From positions 52,833,918 through 52,897,917 of the forward strand of contig ML681963.1 in assembly GCA_007922195.1 (NCBI GenBank): 64,000 nt of DNA, given 5' to 3'. This stretch comes from Podocnemis expansa (taxonomy: Eukaryota > Chordata > Testudines > Podocnemididae). A program made the translations under genes and the position numbers. Under the pieces are notes generated by a model. The model saw only the letters and a list, made by a program, of their open reading frames with translations. It searched no databases and was not told the DNA's origin. Below are positions 28,516 to 41,618 of the stretch, piece by piece; the stretch's first letter is position 1; each line of letters starts with the position of its first letter.

Positions 28516-30523
28516 ATGGGCAGGATCCCTTGGGAAGCTAATTTGAAGGGGAAAGGAGTCCAAGAGAGTTGGTTATATTTTAAGGAAGCCCTGCTAAGGG
28601 CACAGGAAGTTGCCATTCCAATTAGGAGAAAGAACAAACATGGGAGGCAGCCAGAATGGCTTAGCCGAGAACTCTGCTCTGAGCTTAAACATAAAAAGGA
28701 AGCTTACAGGAAGTGGAAGCTTGGTCAGATGACTAAGGAGGCATATAAAGATATTGCTAGGGACTGCAGCGATAAAATCAGAAAGGCCAAAGGACAAATG
28801 GAGTTGTGGCTAGTGAGGGATAACAAGAATGGGTTCTACAAGTATGTTAATAACAAGAAGAGGATCAGGGATGGCGTAGGTCCCTTGCTTAATGGGGCAG
28901 GCATCCTCATGACGCGGGATGAGGAAAAAGCTGAAGTGCTCAATGGTTTTTTTGCTTCAGTTTTCACAGGCAGGGTCAGCTCCCAAGCCCACTACCATGG
29001 GTGCGGCAGATTGGAGAGAAGAAGAGAGGCCCTTGGTGACGGAAGGTCAGGTTAAGGACTGCTTAAAGAAGCTGGATGTGCACAAGTCCATGGGGCCAGA
29101 CGAACTGCATTCAAGGGTGCTAAGGGAATTGGCCGATGAGATAGCAGCACCGCTGGCCGTTATCTTTCAAAACTCATGGAGAGCGGGGGAGGTGCCAGAG
29201 GATTGGAAAAAAGCAAATGTAGTGCCTATTTTCAAGAAAGGGAAAAAGGAGGCTCTGGGACATTACAGACCAGTCAGCCTCACCTCAATCCCTGGAAAAA
29301 TTATGGAGCAAGTTCTCAAAGAATCCATCCTCAAACACTTAGAGGAAAATAACGTGATCAGGAACAGTCAGCATGGATTTACCAAGGGTAAATCATGCCT
29401 GACCAATCTCATTTCCTTCTATGATCAGATGACTGGTTTTCTGAATGCAGGAAGAACCGTTGATGTGATATACCTTGATTTTAGCAAGGCTTTTGATACA
29501 GTTTGCCACAGCATTCTCATCGGCAAATTAAGGAAGTATGGGTTGGATAGATGGACTATAAGGTGGATAGAAAACTGGCTAGATCAACGATTTCAGCGTG
29601 TAGGAATCAATGGTTCCATGTCTAGCTGGCAACCAGTCACGAGTGGTGTGCCCCAGGGGTCGGTCCTGGGGCCGGTTCTGTTCAACATTTTCATCAATGA
29701 TCTGGATGATGGAATAGACTGCACTCTCAGTAAGTATGCAGATGACACCAAGCTGGGGGAAACAGTAGACACATTGGAGGGCAAGGACAGGATTCAGGGA
29801 GACCTAGATAAATTGGAACAGTGGGCCAATAGAAATCTTATCAGCTTCAATAAGGACAAGTATAAAATCCTGCACATGGGACGAAAAAACCCCATGGACT
29901 GCTACAGGCTGGGAAACATTCAGCTAAGTAGCAGCAGTATAGAGAAGGACCTGGGGGTCATGGTGGACGGGAAGCTATATACGAGTCAGCAGTGTGCTCT
30001 TGCTGCCAAAAAGGCCAATGGCATACTGGGCTGCATCAAACGAAGTATTACCAGCAGATCAAGGGATGTGATCATTCCCCTCTATTCTGCACTGGTGAGG
30101 CCACATCTAGAATACTGTGTTCAGTTTTGGGCTCCCCACTACAAAAAGGACAGGGACATGCTAGAGAGAGTTCAGCGGAGGGCAACCAAAATGATTAAAG
30201 GGCTGGAGCACGAGCCCTATGAGGAAAGACTGAAAGCATTAGGCTTATTTAGTCTGCAGAAGAGAAGATTGAGGGGGGATTTGATAGCAACCTTCAACTA
30301 CTTGAAGGGATGCTCTAAGGAAGATGGAGCTCGACTGTTCTCGGTAATAACAGAGGACAGAACGAGGAGCAATGGTCTCAAGTTGCGGTTAGGGAGGTTG
30401 AGGCTGTATATTAGAAAAAACTTTTTTACTAGGAGAGTGGTGAAGCCTTGGAATGAGCTGCCAAGGGAGGCGGTGAAATCTCCATCTTTGGAGGTGTTTA
30501 AGGCCTGGCTGGCAAAACCCTGA
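28516..30523 (+). pseudogene. CR1 ORF2 reverse transcriptase, one frameshift
   Basis: The first part (28516 to about 28990) covers the linker with GRIPWEANLKGKG, AYRKWKLGQMTKEAY and [12 protein letters not shown] single-base deletion near 28990 shifts the frame into 28919-30523. That frame runs through [56 protein letters not shown] and YADDTKL, to the C-terminal [19 protein letters not shown] and [13 protein letters not shown] ending. The polymerase YADD motif is intact. The element cannot make a full ORF2 protein. Confidence 0.88.
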
Positions 30524-30613
30524 CTGGGATGGTTTAAGCGGGAGTGGTCCTGCCTCTGGCAGGGGGTTGGACTAGATGACCTATGAGGTCCCTTCCAACC
30601 CTATGATTCTATG

Positions 30614-31138
30614 CCCGGGAACTCAAAGTAAGGCTGAGATTGCCACTAGATGAACTTTGATCAATGACGACGACAGGCACCCGGACTTCAGGGACCACAA
30701 GTAGTCTGAAACTTTCGGAATAGGCAGCTGGAATGGGTTCCACCCATTGTCCTCTGACCGTTTTGCAAACCTCAGCCACTTAGCGCTATGAGTAGATCTT
30801 GTGGAAGGTTTCCTGCTATTACATAAAATCTCCCAGACTGGAGATGAGCATTGCTGTTCCCAGCAAGTTAACTATGGAGGTTCCAGGCATTGAGATGCAG
30901 AGCCCCCAAGTTCAGGTGGATGAGGTGGCTGTTGTCTTGAGTGAGAAGATCTGGCAGCAGAGGAAGTTCCTTTGGAGGCTGGACTGACAGGCGTAGCAAG
31001 ACCGAGAACCAGTGTTGCCTTGGTTATGCGGGCGCTATCAGAATGACCCTCTCTCCATCTTGTTTTATCTTTTGGATGACCCTGGTGACCAGGGGTATCA
31101 GAAGGAATGCATAAAAGAGATGTCCGGTCCATGGAACA
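30614..31138 (-). pseudogene. DIRS linker region between RT-RNase H and recombinase
   Basis: Short minus-strand frames keep pieces such as VADAFDVPWTGHLFYAF and IPLVTRVIQKIKQDGERVIL. These resemble the segment after RNase H in DIRS elements (the methyltransferase-like region). The last part, HLVAISALL near 30614-30660, is the family's sequence just before the recombinase core and is cut off by the CR1 insertion. Confidence 0.6.
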
Positions 31139-32700
31139 TCAAAGGCATCTGCCACAGACCCCCGGCTGCTCCCCCTGAATGAGCACGAGGTCAGGCATTT
31201 TTTGTTCACTTAGGAAGCAAAGGGGTCCATTTCGGGATAACCACACTTCTGGAAGAGACCTTTCAACACCTCTGTCTTGAGGGACCACTTGTGAACCATA
31301 AACTTTCGACTGAGCACATCTGCTAGTGAGTTTCGGCGACCCAGCAGATATGATGCTACAAGGTGAACTGAATGGAGAATACAGAATTCCCACAAGATGA
31401 GGGCTTCCTGGCAGAGAGCTGTTGAACGGGGCCCCCTGCCTGTTGACACAATACATGGCAATGGTGTTGTCCATCCTGACCACCACTACCTTCCCAGTCA
31501 AGCGATTTAGGAAGGCTGCACGTGCCAGGCACATTGCTCTGAGCTCCTTGATATTGACGTGCAGGAGCAAGTCTGTCCCCTCCCAAAGGCCTTGTGTCCT
31601 GAGACGTCCCAGGTGTGCTCCCCAGCCTGTATCTGAAGTGTCCGTGATCAGGCACAGTGCTGGTTGAGGGGCCTGGAACAGCATGCCCGAGCAAACGTTG
31701 CTCTCCCAACCCCACCACACGAGTGACAGTTGCATCTCAGTTGGCAGAGATAACGTCATATCAACGCTGTCCTGTGCAGGGCGATAAACTCCCCCTAACC
31801 ATGTTTGTAGTGGCCGCAAGCGGAGACAAACATGCCTCATCATGTAAGTACAGGCCGCCATTAATCCTAGCAGCCTTAGGCAAGTTCTGGCCGCGGTGAG
31901 AGGAAATTTCCGTAGGGTCTCTGTCAACTCTTTGATCACTTGAAAACAAAAGGCCAGGAGTGAAGCCCTCACTACCTTGGAGTCCAAAACAGTGTCGATA
32001 AACTCTACCCTCTGAGTTGGGACCAGGGTGGATTTTTGGAAGTTTATAAGGAGACCCAGTCTGATAAAGCCATCCTGGACCACCTGCAGATGGGATACCA
32101 CTTTGTCTCTGGAACGTCCGGACACCAGCCAGTCATCCAGAGATGGAAACACTGGGACTCGACGACGTCTGAGGAAGGCCGCTACTACTGCCATGCATTT
32201 TGTAAAAACCCATGGCACTGCTGCCAAACCAAACAAGAGCACTGTAAACTGTAGGTGGATGTCCCCCACCACGAATCTTAAAAACTTTCTGTGCTTGGGG
32301 TTTATCGCAACATGAAAATAAGTGTCCTGTAAATCGAGGACAGCGTACCAGTTGCCTGGATCCAGAGAGGGGATCATTGAAGCCAATGAAACCATGCAGA
32401 AGCGGATCTTCGGAAGGAAATGGTTGAGAGCTCAAAGATCCAGGATAGGCTGAAGGCCCCCTTTTGCCTTTGGGATGAGAAAATAACGGGAATAGAAACC
32501 CTTGTCACAAAGACATATGGGCACTTCTTCCACCACTCCCCTGTCCAGTAAGGCCTGCACCTCCTGGAGTAGGAGATGTTCGTGAGAGGGGTCCCTGAAG
32601 AGGCACTGGGATGGGGGAGGGCGAGAAGGGGGTGATGATGAAAATTGGAGGGAGTACCCTCTCTGAACTGTCTGAAGGACCCAGCGGTCTGAGGTTATAG
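31139..32700 (-). pseudogene. DIRS reverse transcriptase-RNase H remnant
   Basis: The long open frame 32395-31139 starts inside the RT. The preceding part continues in frame from about 32700 (SDRWVL, then FLIPKAKGG and LQPILDL) but has an internal stop near 32430. RT motif A is DLQDTYFHV. The catalytic DD is kept in SLDDWLV, although the usual aromatic before LDD is Ser. The RNase H part has TDTSDTGWGAHLG, NIKELRAM and VRMDNTIAMYCVNRQG, the three acidic positions. Frames after about 31400 drift from the family, suggesting small indels. Confidence 0.82.
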
Positions 32701-32795
32701 TCGACCAGGCATGGAAAAAATGGGACAGTCTGTTGTCGAACAGAAGTGGGTCTGGATCTGATGGGGTGACTGGTAAGCCAGCCTTGAGCGCACCC

Positions 32796-33993
32796 TCAAA
32801 AGCTCATTTTGGGAGCAGGGGGCTGGCGAGACCTCCCCTGATTATTGGACTGGCAACTGTTACTCCTGCACCCGCTATGGCCTCTTCTTCTGTCATAGTC
32901 ATGGCATTGCTGGTACAGCTGAGATGGGGGTTGCGGTTTGAAGGTCTTCCGCTGTGCTGCCAGGGTATGAAGGCCTAGGGATTTCAGCAACACCCTGGAG
33001 TCCTTTAAGGTTTGCAGTTTAGTGTCAGTCTGCTTGGAGAAGAGCTCTGACCCTTCAAAAAGGAGTTCTTGAATTGTGGATTGGACCTCCTGCGGCAAAC
33101 CCGAGGCCTGAAGCCAATAGCTCCTTCTCACTGTAATTCCGGACGCCATGGACCTAGCAGCTGCATCTGCCGCATCCAAAGCTGATTGAAGCAGGGCTCT
33201 TGACAGCACTTTGCCTTCCTTAATTGAGGCTGCAAATTCAGCCTTCAAACCTGGATCTAGAACGTCCAAGAATTTTTCCATATTGGATCAGGCATTAAAA
33301 ACATATCTGCTGAGGATCACTTGTTGGTTGTCGATCCTCAGCTGGAGGCCTCCCCGTCAAGTATAACTGATGCCTAAATAGGTCCAACTTCCTCGTGTCT
33401 TTTGACTTGAGCGTGGGTCCTGCAAGGCCTTGTCTTTCCCTCTCATTGACCTCGGCCACAACTAATGAGCCTAGAGTGGGGTGAGAGTAAAAACGCACAT
33501 AACCTTTTGAGGGAACAAAATACTTCCTCTCCGCCCTCTTTGCGGTGGGAGGAATTGAGGCAGGGGTATGCCATAAAGTATTTGTCATATTCTGTATGGT
33601 CTTTATAAAGGGAAGAGCAATATGACTAGGGCATTCTGGGAGAAGAATGTCCACCATAGGATCTGCATCTTCATATATTTCTTCAGCCTGAAGACTCAAA
33701 CCTCTGGCCACCCTGTGAAGAAGGTCCTGGTGAGCCTTCATGTCCTCTGGAATGGACATCGGTTTTGCACGAGCTACAGCCTCATCCAGGGGCGATGAGG
33801 AAGATTCTGCCACCAACTCTGGGCCTCCTGTCTCTGTACCCAAAGGAATCTGGTGTTCCTCGCTAACAAGACTAGCTTGGTCCTGGTCACCAGCTAGGGA
33901 CTCTGCCTCAGAAGTCCTCACAGTGCCAGAGGGCATGCTGGCCATGAATGATGGAGGAGGGTGAGAGCCCAACCCCAAATACAGGGCACTCAT
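32796..33993 (-). pseudogene. DIRS gag remnant
   Basis: Two minus-strand open frames, 33993-33295 and 33281-32796, form one gag broken near 33281-33295. The first carries the DIRS gag signature KRAERKYFVPSKGYVRFYSH followed by PTLGSLVVAEVNERERQG. The second continues through an Ala-rich helix region to a basic, Gln/Ser/Arg-rich tail with a CHDYDRRRGHSGC cluster. Gag packages the element RNA. The first Met at 33993 is the natural start. The assignment rests on remembered DIRS gag sequences. Confidence 0.75.
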
Positions 33994-34379
33994 CCTAGAC
34001 CCTTGGTCCTGGTAAAAGGCCCATGGGGTTCAGAAGGGCCATTGCTGAGATGCTTGCCAGTTAGCTCACTGAGGATGGAACGGGGGAGCCAGCTGCGCGC
34101 ATCCAGTATCACGCTCCCTGCTCCTTCACGGGGCCGCTGACTCCTCTCCCGAGCTGGCTGAGCGGCTGTTTCAGGGGGACTGAGGCGTGCGGTGCTGGGG
34201 AGCGGTGTCACGAAGTACTGTGCCATTGTTTACGGTGCTGGAGATCGGAGCCCTTATCACTCCAAGAGTCTCTTGGGGAGTGGTACCGAGGAGCACCTGC
34301 CACTGCTATTATTGCTGGTGGTACCAGGGAGTGGTGCCGGCGCCGGCAGGGGCGTCGCTGGTGTTGGGCACATGGGGCA

Positions 34380-34860
34380 CATACCCTGAATCCTGGCACC
34401 AGTGCCCCGGGGTCTGGGCCCTCTCCCCCATCTCTGGCCCAATTGGGCCGGAGATCCAGGGCCCAGCTGCCCGCGGCAGCCCCATCCCCAGCTGGGGATC
34501 CAGGACTTAGCTGCCCGTGGAGGCCACTCCTGGCCCCAACCACAGCTAGGGATCCGGGGCTCAGCTGCCCGCGGCGCCAGCAGCCCCATCCCCAGCTAGG
34601 GATCCGGGGGCTCAGCTGCCCGCGGCTGCAGAGGCCGCTCCTGGCCCTGGCCCCATCCCCAGCTGGGGATGCTGGGCCCAGCTGCCCGCGGCCACTTCCA
34701 GCCCCGTCCCCGGCTGGGGATGCGGGGCCCAGCTGCCTAGTGCAGCACGCAGCAGCTTCCAGCCCTGTCCCCAGGGAGGGGGTGTGGCCTGTGGGCGGGG
34801 CCTGGGTTGGTGCCCCGGGTCCCTCCCCGGGGCAGTGATGCCCCTGGGTGTTGGGCTGAC
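34380..34860. repeat. GC-rich tandem repeat upstream of DIRS gag
   Basis: Imperfect units of roughly 60-70 bp contain CCCCAGCTGGGGATCC-like and CAGCTGCCCGCGGC-like blocks. The unit is rich in short palindromes (CAGCTG, CCGCGG, GGATCC). It lies between the right terminal repeat and the gag start. Long open frames across it on both strands come from the base composition and are not genes. Confidence 0.7.
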
Positions 34861-35087
34861 GGTGCCAACTTAGGTGGGTCCTTGGCTGCTTTTGATGGAA
34901 CTGGTGAACGGAAACACAGGCTTGGTGGTGGGGGCGGCATAGGTACCGGTCTCCTATTACTATACTAACTACAAACAACTTAAACTAACTACAAAGAACA
35001 ACGAATGGGTACTCCAGAAGCAACTCGCTTCGGGGAAGAGAACTGCTGCTCATGAAGCTGCTGTTCCAGTGACCATCAGGGCGGTTA

Positions 35088-35250
35088 GAAGGAACTAAGG
35101 AGGGGAGGGTCAGCTGATCACTATATAGTGCATCATGGAGGAGCCACTCCAGAGGGTGCTACAGCCGACCCTACGAGTACTCAGGGGGAAAAAATTCCAG
35201 CGATCCGTGCATGTGGCATGCACACACCTAAAGGGGAATGGACAGGAGCA
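35088..35250. repeat. DIRS right inverted terminal repeat
   Basis: This is the inverted partner of 26595-26758. It lies upstream of the minus-strand gag. I estimate identity at well above 80 percent by eye, with single-base differences throughout. Confidence 0.85.
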
Positions 35251-35414
35251 ATCACTTGAAGAAGAATAAAACAAATACCAATAGAGATGATCATTATGCA
35301 GTGGCTGTTAGCAGATTACAATAGCCTGAAGTCCTCAAAATGGTCAGAGTAATATTGCTACATGCCTGGCAAAAAGAAGTAGCAGCTTCAATTGGCATTT
35401 GATTCAGTCCTTTA

Positions 35415-35660
<246 letters not shown>

Positions 35661-35699
35661 TTAGCATTTTTCCATACTATAATTCAGAACAAGCTAATT

Positions 35700-35830
35700 A
35701 CAGAGAGGCAACACGGTCCAGCGCATAGGAGACTGCACTGGGAGTCATGAGCTCCATTCCTGGTTCTACAACTGGTTGGCTGTGTGACCTAGAGCAAGTC
35801 ATTTCCTCAGCTGCCCTTTGTCTTGCCTAT
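35700..35830 (+). mobile_element. MIR-like SINE, 5' part
   Basis: GAGGCAACACGGTCCAGCGC starts a tRNA-like head. TGGTTCTACAACTGGTTGGC and CTAGAGCAAGTCATTTCCTC follow, matching the head and core of the copy at 9745-9990. Confidence 0.6.
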
Positions 35831-36240
35831 TCAGATGACAACAGCAGGATTTTTAAATTGGGACGCCTAGGGAAACTTTAAAAAGCTATTAAGCACCTAA
35901 CACCAATTGAAACCAATGCCTTTTAGGGCCCTAGATACTTCTGGAAATCTTTTTAGGCCTTTAAAAATCTGGCTCTATGTTTGCTGTGGTTGGAATTGTC
36001 TTGTACAGGCACTTTGCTGTGTTGATTAAAAGAGGCAGCACGGGCCAATGGCTAGAACCTAATGCTAGGACTCAGGAGAAATGGCTCAGTTCCTGAGTCT
36101 ATCAGGACCCATTGTGCTATTTGGGTTGAGCCAGTTCTTTCTTGCCTTTCTTTCCTCTCCTGTCTTTTATTCGGTCTGGTATATTTAGAGACTGACACAC
36201 TTTCAGACAGGTATATGTGCAGTGCACAGGCCAATATGGC

Positions 36241-36300
36241 TGCTAAATACTACTATAATATAAATAACAACATAATAATAAATAATAACACAAGTATAGA
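36241..36300. repeat. AT-rich simple repeat
   Basis: Imperfect AATAAT/ATAATA units. Confidence 0.6.
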
Positions 36301-36829
36301 ATGACTGTGAAAAGCAGCAGCTACACACAAACATCAATTGCACAATCCCAGACAAACATGCTCCCAAAAGGGCAAATATCAGGGACCTCCCTCATTCTGC
36401 AGCATTCCTCTTTGGGGTCAACTGCAATTGCAGATGATAAGCCTCTCTGAAAACCAGGTCCCAAGTATCTCAAAATCCCCCTCTCCTCACAAATTAGTGA
36501 CCACTCTGGAAGATTTAGCCCTAAAAGGAAGATTTTGATTTAAATCTGTTGTGTGTGAAGTTCTCCATCCAGTCCCATGATGGGGAGAGACATGTAGTTA
36601 ACACGCTAAAATCATCCAGGAGGCAGGTGGAATTGCACCAAACATCTCACTTTTGAAATATGGAAAAATTATGAAGTTTCCTTATTTTGTCAAACAGCTC
36701 TCTGTATGTAACACATCAGGAAAAACAAATTTGTTGCCCCACTTCTGAAGCAAAGTCACATACAGAGTTTAATGTATTTTAAAATTTCTATCCCAGTTAT
36801 TTACCTGGAGCCATTACCATAATGCACCT

Positions 36830-36960
36830 CACAGAATGTATTTATCCCTGCTATGTAGCAGGAGGTTTTTTAGAGAGAAAACTGAGATACAAAGTGACTT
36901 GCCTTAAGTCAATGTGGCGGAGCAAACAATTGATCGTGATCCTTCCATGTCTCAAGAAAC
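36830..36960 (-). mobile_element. MIR-like SINE, inverted
   Basis: AAACTGAGATACAAAGTGAC then TTGCCTTAAGTCAATGTGGC is the MIR core in reverse. Confidence 0.55.
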
Positions 36961-37179
36961 TGTCCCACCCACTGCACCATCTTTTCTTTTGTAAGTTAAC
37001 CCAACTTATTTGAAAATCAGAAACAGTTCAACCTCTTCCTTGCTCTGGCTAAAAATGTAGGTCATTTCTTTTTTTAGCCATCTGAACTATTTGGCTTATT
37101 CATCTTCAGCTCTGGGTAAATCTTAGCAAATGGTGATTGGAGCACAGACTAGGAAAGAAGAGCCTGCTGGTTCGTATAT

Positions 37180-37290
37180 GACTGTGGCACTGAATTTGCA
37201 GGCTTATGACCTCTTGCTTCAGTTTTCCTATCTGCAAAATGGGAATAAGAATACTTAGTTACCTAGCTAGTAGGGCTCGTGAGGATTATT
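37180..37290 (+). mobile_element. MIR-like SINE fragment
   Basis: TTCAGTTTTCCTATCTGCAA then AATGGGAATAAGAATACTTA resembles the MIR core tail. Confidence 0.5.
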
Positions 37291-37569
37291 TAACAGACAG
37301 ACAGAAGAGCTGATTGAAAAAAGGGAAAACATTGCCTTTAAAAAAAAATCTGTCCTGATCTATTCATTAATTTCAAAACAATTTTTTTAAAAAACCCACA
37401 CACTTTCAGGGGAGATTAACCAGCTATACAGCTGGTTAAAAGAGGGGGAAATATCACAAATTCTTCTTTTTCTTCAGACTGTTATGCAATTTTTTTAAAG
37501 AATTGGCCAAACTGACTGAATATAAAAGAAAGCTATGCATATACGCTATTTTTTAGTGCTGCGTCTTCA

Positions 37570-37872
<303 letters not shown>

Positions 37873-40199
37873 TTAGTCAAGTTTAGTTGCTCAAGTTCCA
37901 TATAGACATAAGCATGCTGATGTAGAGCACATCAGAACTTACACTGGGTCAGCAATTTATGTTCATAGTGAAATTAGGGCTCATGGAAGTGGACAGCCCA
38001 GGAGACTGAAATCTTCTGCTTATCAGAGATTCCCCAAGATACTTCAATTTACAGGCCTCAAACCTGCCCCACAGGGGCATCAGAACAGTTTTGTCTTCAC
38101 ACCCTAGTTGGAACCTGACCTCTCCCTTGAGGTAGCCATCAGGGCCTACAGTCAATTCCAGTTGTGGCAGTGGCATTACAAAAAGGGCACCAAGGCTGAG
38201 ATTCAACAACTTCACTTCCCAAACCCCAACAAACAGCTGTCCCACAGGACTGGCACTCAGCCACTGACGGGCAGTTACAAAGGTTTCTAGGCACCTAAAG
38301 ATGCAGATGGGGCCCAGAATTTAAGAAGAGCTTACTAGGTTCCTAACTCCCCTTGGCTTTTGATGGGTGTTAGCTGCCTAAGTTGCTCAAATACTGTATT
38401 AAATCCCACTGGGAACCTACATATAATTGCAAGTCTGGACTAAGAGTCTGAGCCATTAACCGATCCTCTTGAAGCTGGATCCTAAACAGTGATTCAGAAG
38501 CACCAATCACAGTTTCCCAAAAACATGAGTCACCCAGGGTCTCAAAACCCTTCCACCTTCCAGGTTTTGTTAGAGAAGATGCACTTTTTCCAATATGGAC
38601 TTCTAATCTATTACTTTTTCAAGCCCCAAACTGTATTTTATGGAGACAAAGTGGGTGAGGTGATTTCTTTTATTGGACTAACTTCTGTTGGTGAGAGAGA
38701 CAAGCTGTTATACACTTTTACACATACTTCTTCTCTTTTTTAAGAACTAATTAGAATTTGCATTTAATTGAGCACATACTAGAGGGCAAGTCAAAGGCAA
38801 GCCAAAGAGATCATGCATAGAGAAGTACAAGTTAATAGAGCCGAGTTATCAAAGCTTTCAAAGATAAAAGTAGATAAAAATGTAATTTTATTTCTATATT
38901 TCCCCTCCCCCAACCAGCTAGAGATGCGTGCAAAGTTAAACACTCAGGCTCACAAAACGAGCTGAAATATTGAGCCACCCCCACAAACATTTCATTTGCC
39001 AACTCCCTGCAAAAATCAAATAAAACAAAGCAAAAAAAGCAATCGTCTACTGAATTACAATCATTCTGGACAGCAAGCACCCTCTCCTCCCTTTAATGGA
39101 AAGACAATAAAGTATGCTCTATGCTATTTGCAGCCTGGCATTAAAACACGGATGGCCAATTACTGAAATTATTTCTCAATACTTCAGCACATCTGTAATT
39201 CAAACGCTTGCAAATATCACTCCCTGGCATCTCTTTTCTGAGAACAGAGAGGGAGAGAGGCCTTTTAATTTCTAACAAGTTCTTTTCCTATCATTTCTGC
39301 TTTCCACATTGGAAACTTTAAAGCACCAGAAGCTGCTTTGAAATCTGTATCAGAACCTTTAAATCTGTCCCACTTCCCTCCCTTTTGTGTATGTAGTCAC
39401 AGACAGATTGGCACAGAACTGTAACTACAAAACATCTAACTCTGGAGTCCATTATAGGTCTTTGATGCACACAGTAACTCATAAACTGAAGATTCATAGA
39501 CAGGTGTGAATTTCTCTAGCAAGACATTTATTTTTCATTTCCCTGCGAAGACATTTTGCTTCTTACAGTATTTAAAGAATATGTAAGATCTTTGGTCTCA
39601 AAAATCAGGACTATAAAACCACCAAAATTAAATGAAACTGAATGCCTCTCTAACTTTCATTTTTCTTTTCATCTCAACATGAGACTTGACGTGAAGCATT
39701 TTATTTTTGTTATTAGCAAATCAAAGCTTTGTGTGTGTGTATGTGAAGAAAAGCACCTGTTGTAGACAGACCTCAGCTAATAAACATTTTATTTTAAAAA
39801 ACAAACAAAACACAGAATTCTCTGGCTTAATCACTTAGTGATTATTTGGTTGGTTTAAATTTCTGAGGAAGGTATATGGTGCAGACAAGAGTCCAAGGCT
39901 AGAGAAATCACAGGTAGAGCTGAAGATTAGAACCCAAGTCTTTCGACTATAAATAACAAAATCTGTGAGACAATAGGAAGTCTCCCTTAGGGCCAAGCAC
40001 TAAAAAGAATTATGCATGAATTTAACTTTATCCTTGGAGAGGTGCCTTTTGTTACTGGGTCTCCCCACAATACACAAAGCGCAATAAAAGTCTTACAGGA
40101 TTGGGGCCTTGGTGGACAGCAATAATAGCTTCCATTTTGTTAACCTGCAGTCACTAGCTAGAGACTCCATCCTTTCTTTCTTTCTTACACCCATGCTCA

Positions 40200-40679
<480 letters not shown>

Positions 40680-40839
40680 TCAGCTGTTTCCCCATCCAAA
40701 CTCTTGCCGATGAAGAAACAAACAGGTTAGACCCAAATCTACTGCCTTCACTTCCTCAGAGCCGCCTGGTGCTTGATCCTGTACCACTGAAGGCAACAGG
40801 GGACTGACCATGGACTTCAATGAGAGCCAGCTCAAGAAG

Positions 40840-41040
40840 AGACAGAATGGTCCAATGGGTCAAGTACTAGCCTAAAACTCAGGCGACCTCAGTTCAAATC
40901 ACTGCTCCACCACATACCTCCTCTGTAATCTTGGGTAAATCACTTAGCTTCTCTCTGCTTCAGTTCCCTATCTGTCCAACTGCATTAATAACATTGCCCT
41001 GCCTCTCAGAGATGCTGTGAAGATCTAGCTGGTACAGATA
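40840..41040 (+). mobile_element. MIR-like SINE
   Basis: It has AATGGTCCAATGGGTCAAGT (head), TTCAAATCACTGCTCCACCA, TTGGGTAAATCACTTAGCTT and CTTCAGTTCCCTATCTGTCC. This copy is near full length. Confidence 0.7.
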
Positions 41041-41284
41041 ACAAAGGACTCATCTGCTGTGATCATGAGGGTCCTATAGTCACCATAGATAGATAGATCA
41101 GGCCCTAAGTTGGAGATGAAAGGTAGAGGTAGTTGAAAAACAGCACATACACTTATGTGAAACACTCTGCCCAAGATTTTTTTGGTCAAAATTCAAAAGA
41201 AACTTCAAGCACCCCTAACAAAAACAGCAACATCATCTAGCTTTTACATTGCACTTCTCAACCACTGAAGTCCATGACAAAACT

Positions 41285-41420
41285 CCCACTGAATCCAAAA
41301 GACCCTGGGCAAATCACTTAATCTCTCTTTGCCTTGGTTCCTCACCTGCAAAGTAGGGCTAATAATTTCTCACCCTGACAGCACAGCCATTAATGTTTGT
41401 GAGGTACTGAGATAATACAG
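41285..41420 (+). mobile_element. MIR-like SINE fragment
   Basis: GGGCAAATCACTTAATCTCT, then TTGGTTCCTCACCTGCAAAG. Confidence 0.6.
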
Positions 41421-41618
41421 GGACAGGAACACCTGCAATGTCAACCTTTGCAAATCTTCACTTTTAAAAGATTTGAAATTTCACAAAACCTTTGTAGACT
41501 TTTTGGATCGGGGATCTATTGTTTGTTATATGTTTATACAATGCCTTCCACACTGGGGGCCCTAATTCATAAATAAGGCTCTGATTCATGAACAGGGCTC
41601 CCAGGTGGTACAGAACAT

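Larger units (their letters stand above)
27691..30613 (+). mobile_element. CR1 LINE, 5'-truncated, inserted in the DIRS element
   Basis: This plus-strand CR1 carries almost all of ORF2 and a short 3' UTR ending in CCCTATGATTCTATG, the typical CR1 tail of reptiles and birds. ORF1 is absent, so it is 5'-truncated near the ORF1/ORF2 boundary. DIRS recombinase coding sequence stops at 27690 on one side and resumes at 30614 on the other, which fixes the insertion to within a few bases. The long open RT frame suggests a fairly recent insertion, younger than the DIRS element. Confidence 0.9.
26550..35275 (-). mobile_element. DIRS-like tyrosine-recombinase retrotransposon, interrupted
   Basis: The element reads on the minus strand in the order gag (33993-32796), RT-RNase H (about 32700-31139), a linker, and a tyrosine recombinase (30614-30700 plus 27690-26920). 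Inverted terminal repeats of about 165 bp lie at 26595-26758 and 35088-35250; both contain the GCACTATATAGTGATCAG block. A partial repeat of the outer edge at about 26850-26892 resembles the internal complementary region of DIRS elements. No integrase or protease was seen, as expected for DIRS. Without the CR1 insertion the element is about 5.8 kb, near the usual full length. Frameshifts and stops in every gene make it non-autonomous. The exact outer limits are uncertain because DIRS elements leave no target duplication. Confidence 0.85.

Noticed and set aside
34208..34978. Minus-strand open frame of 256 residues upstream of DIRS gag
   Set aside because: It is a product of the GC-rich tandem repeat, with similar open frames on the plus strand and no domain.
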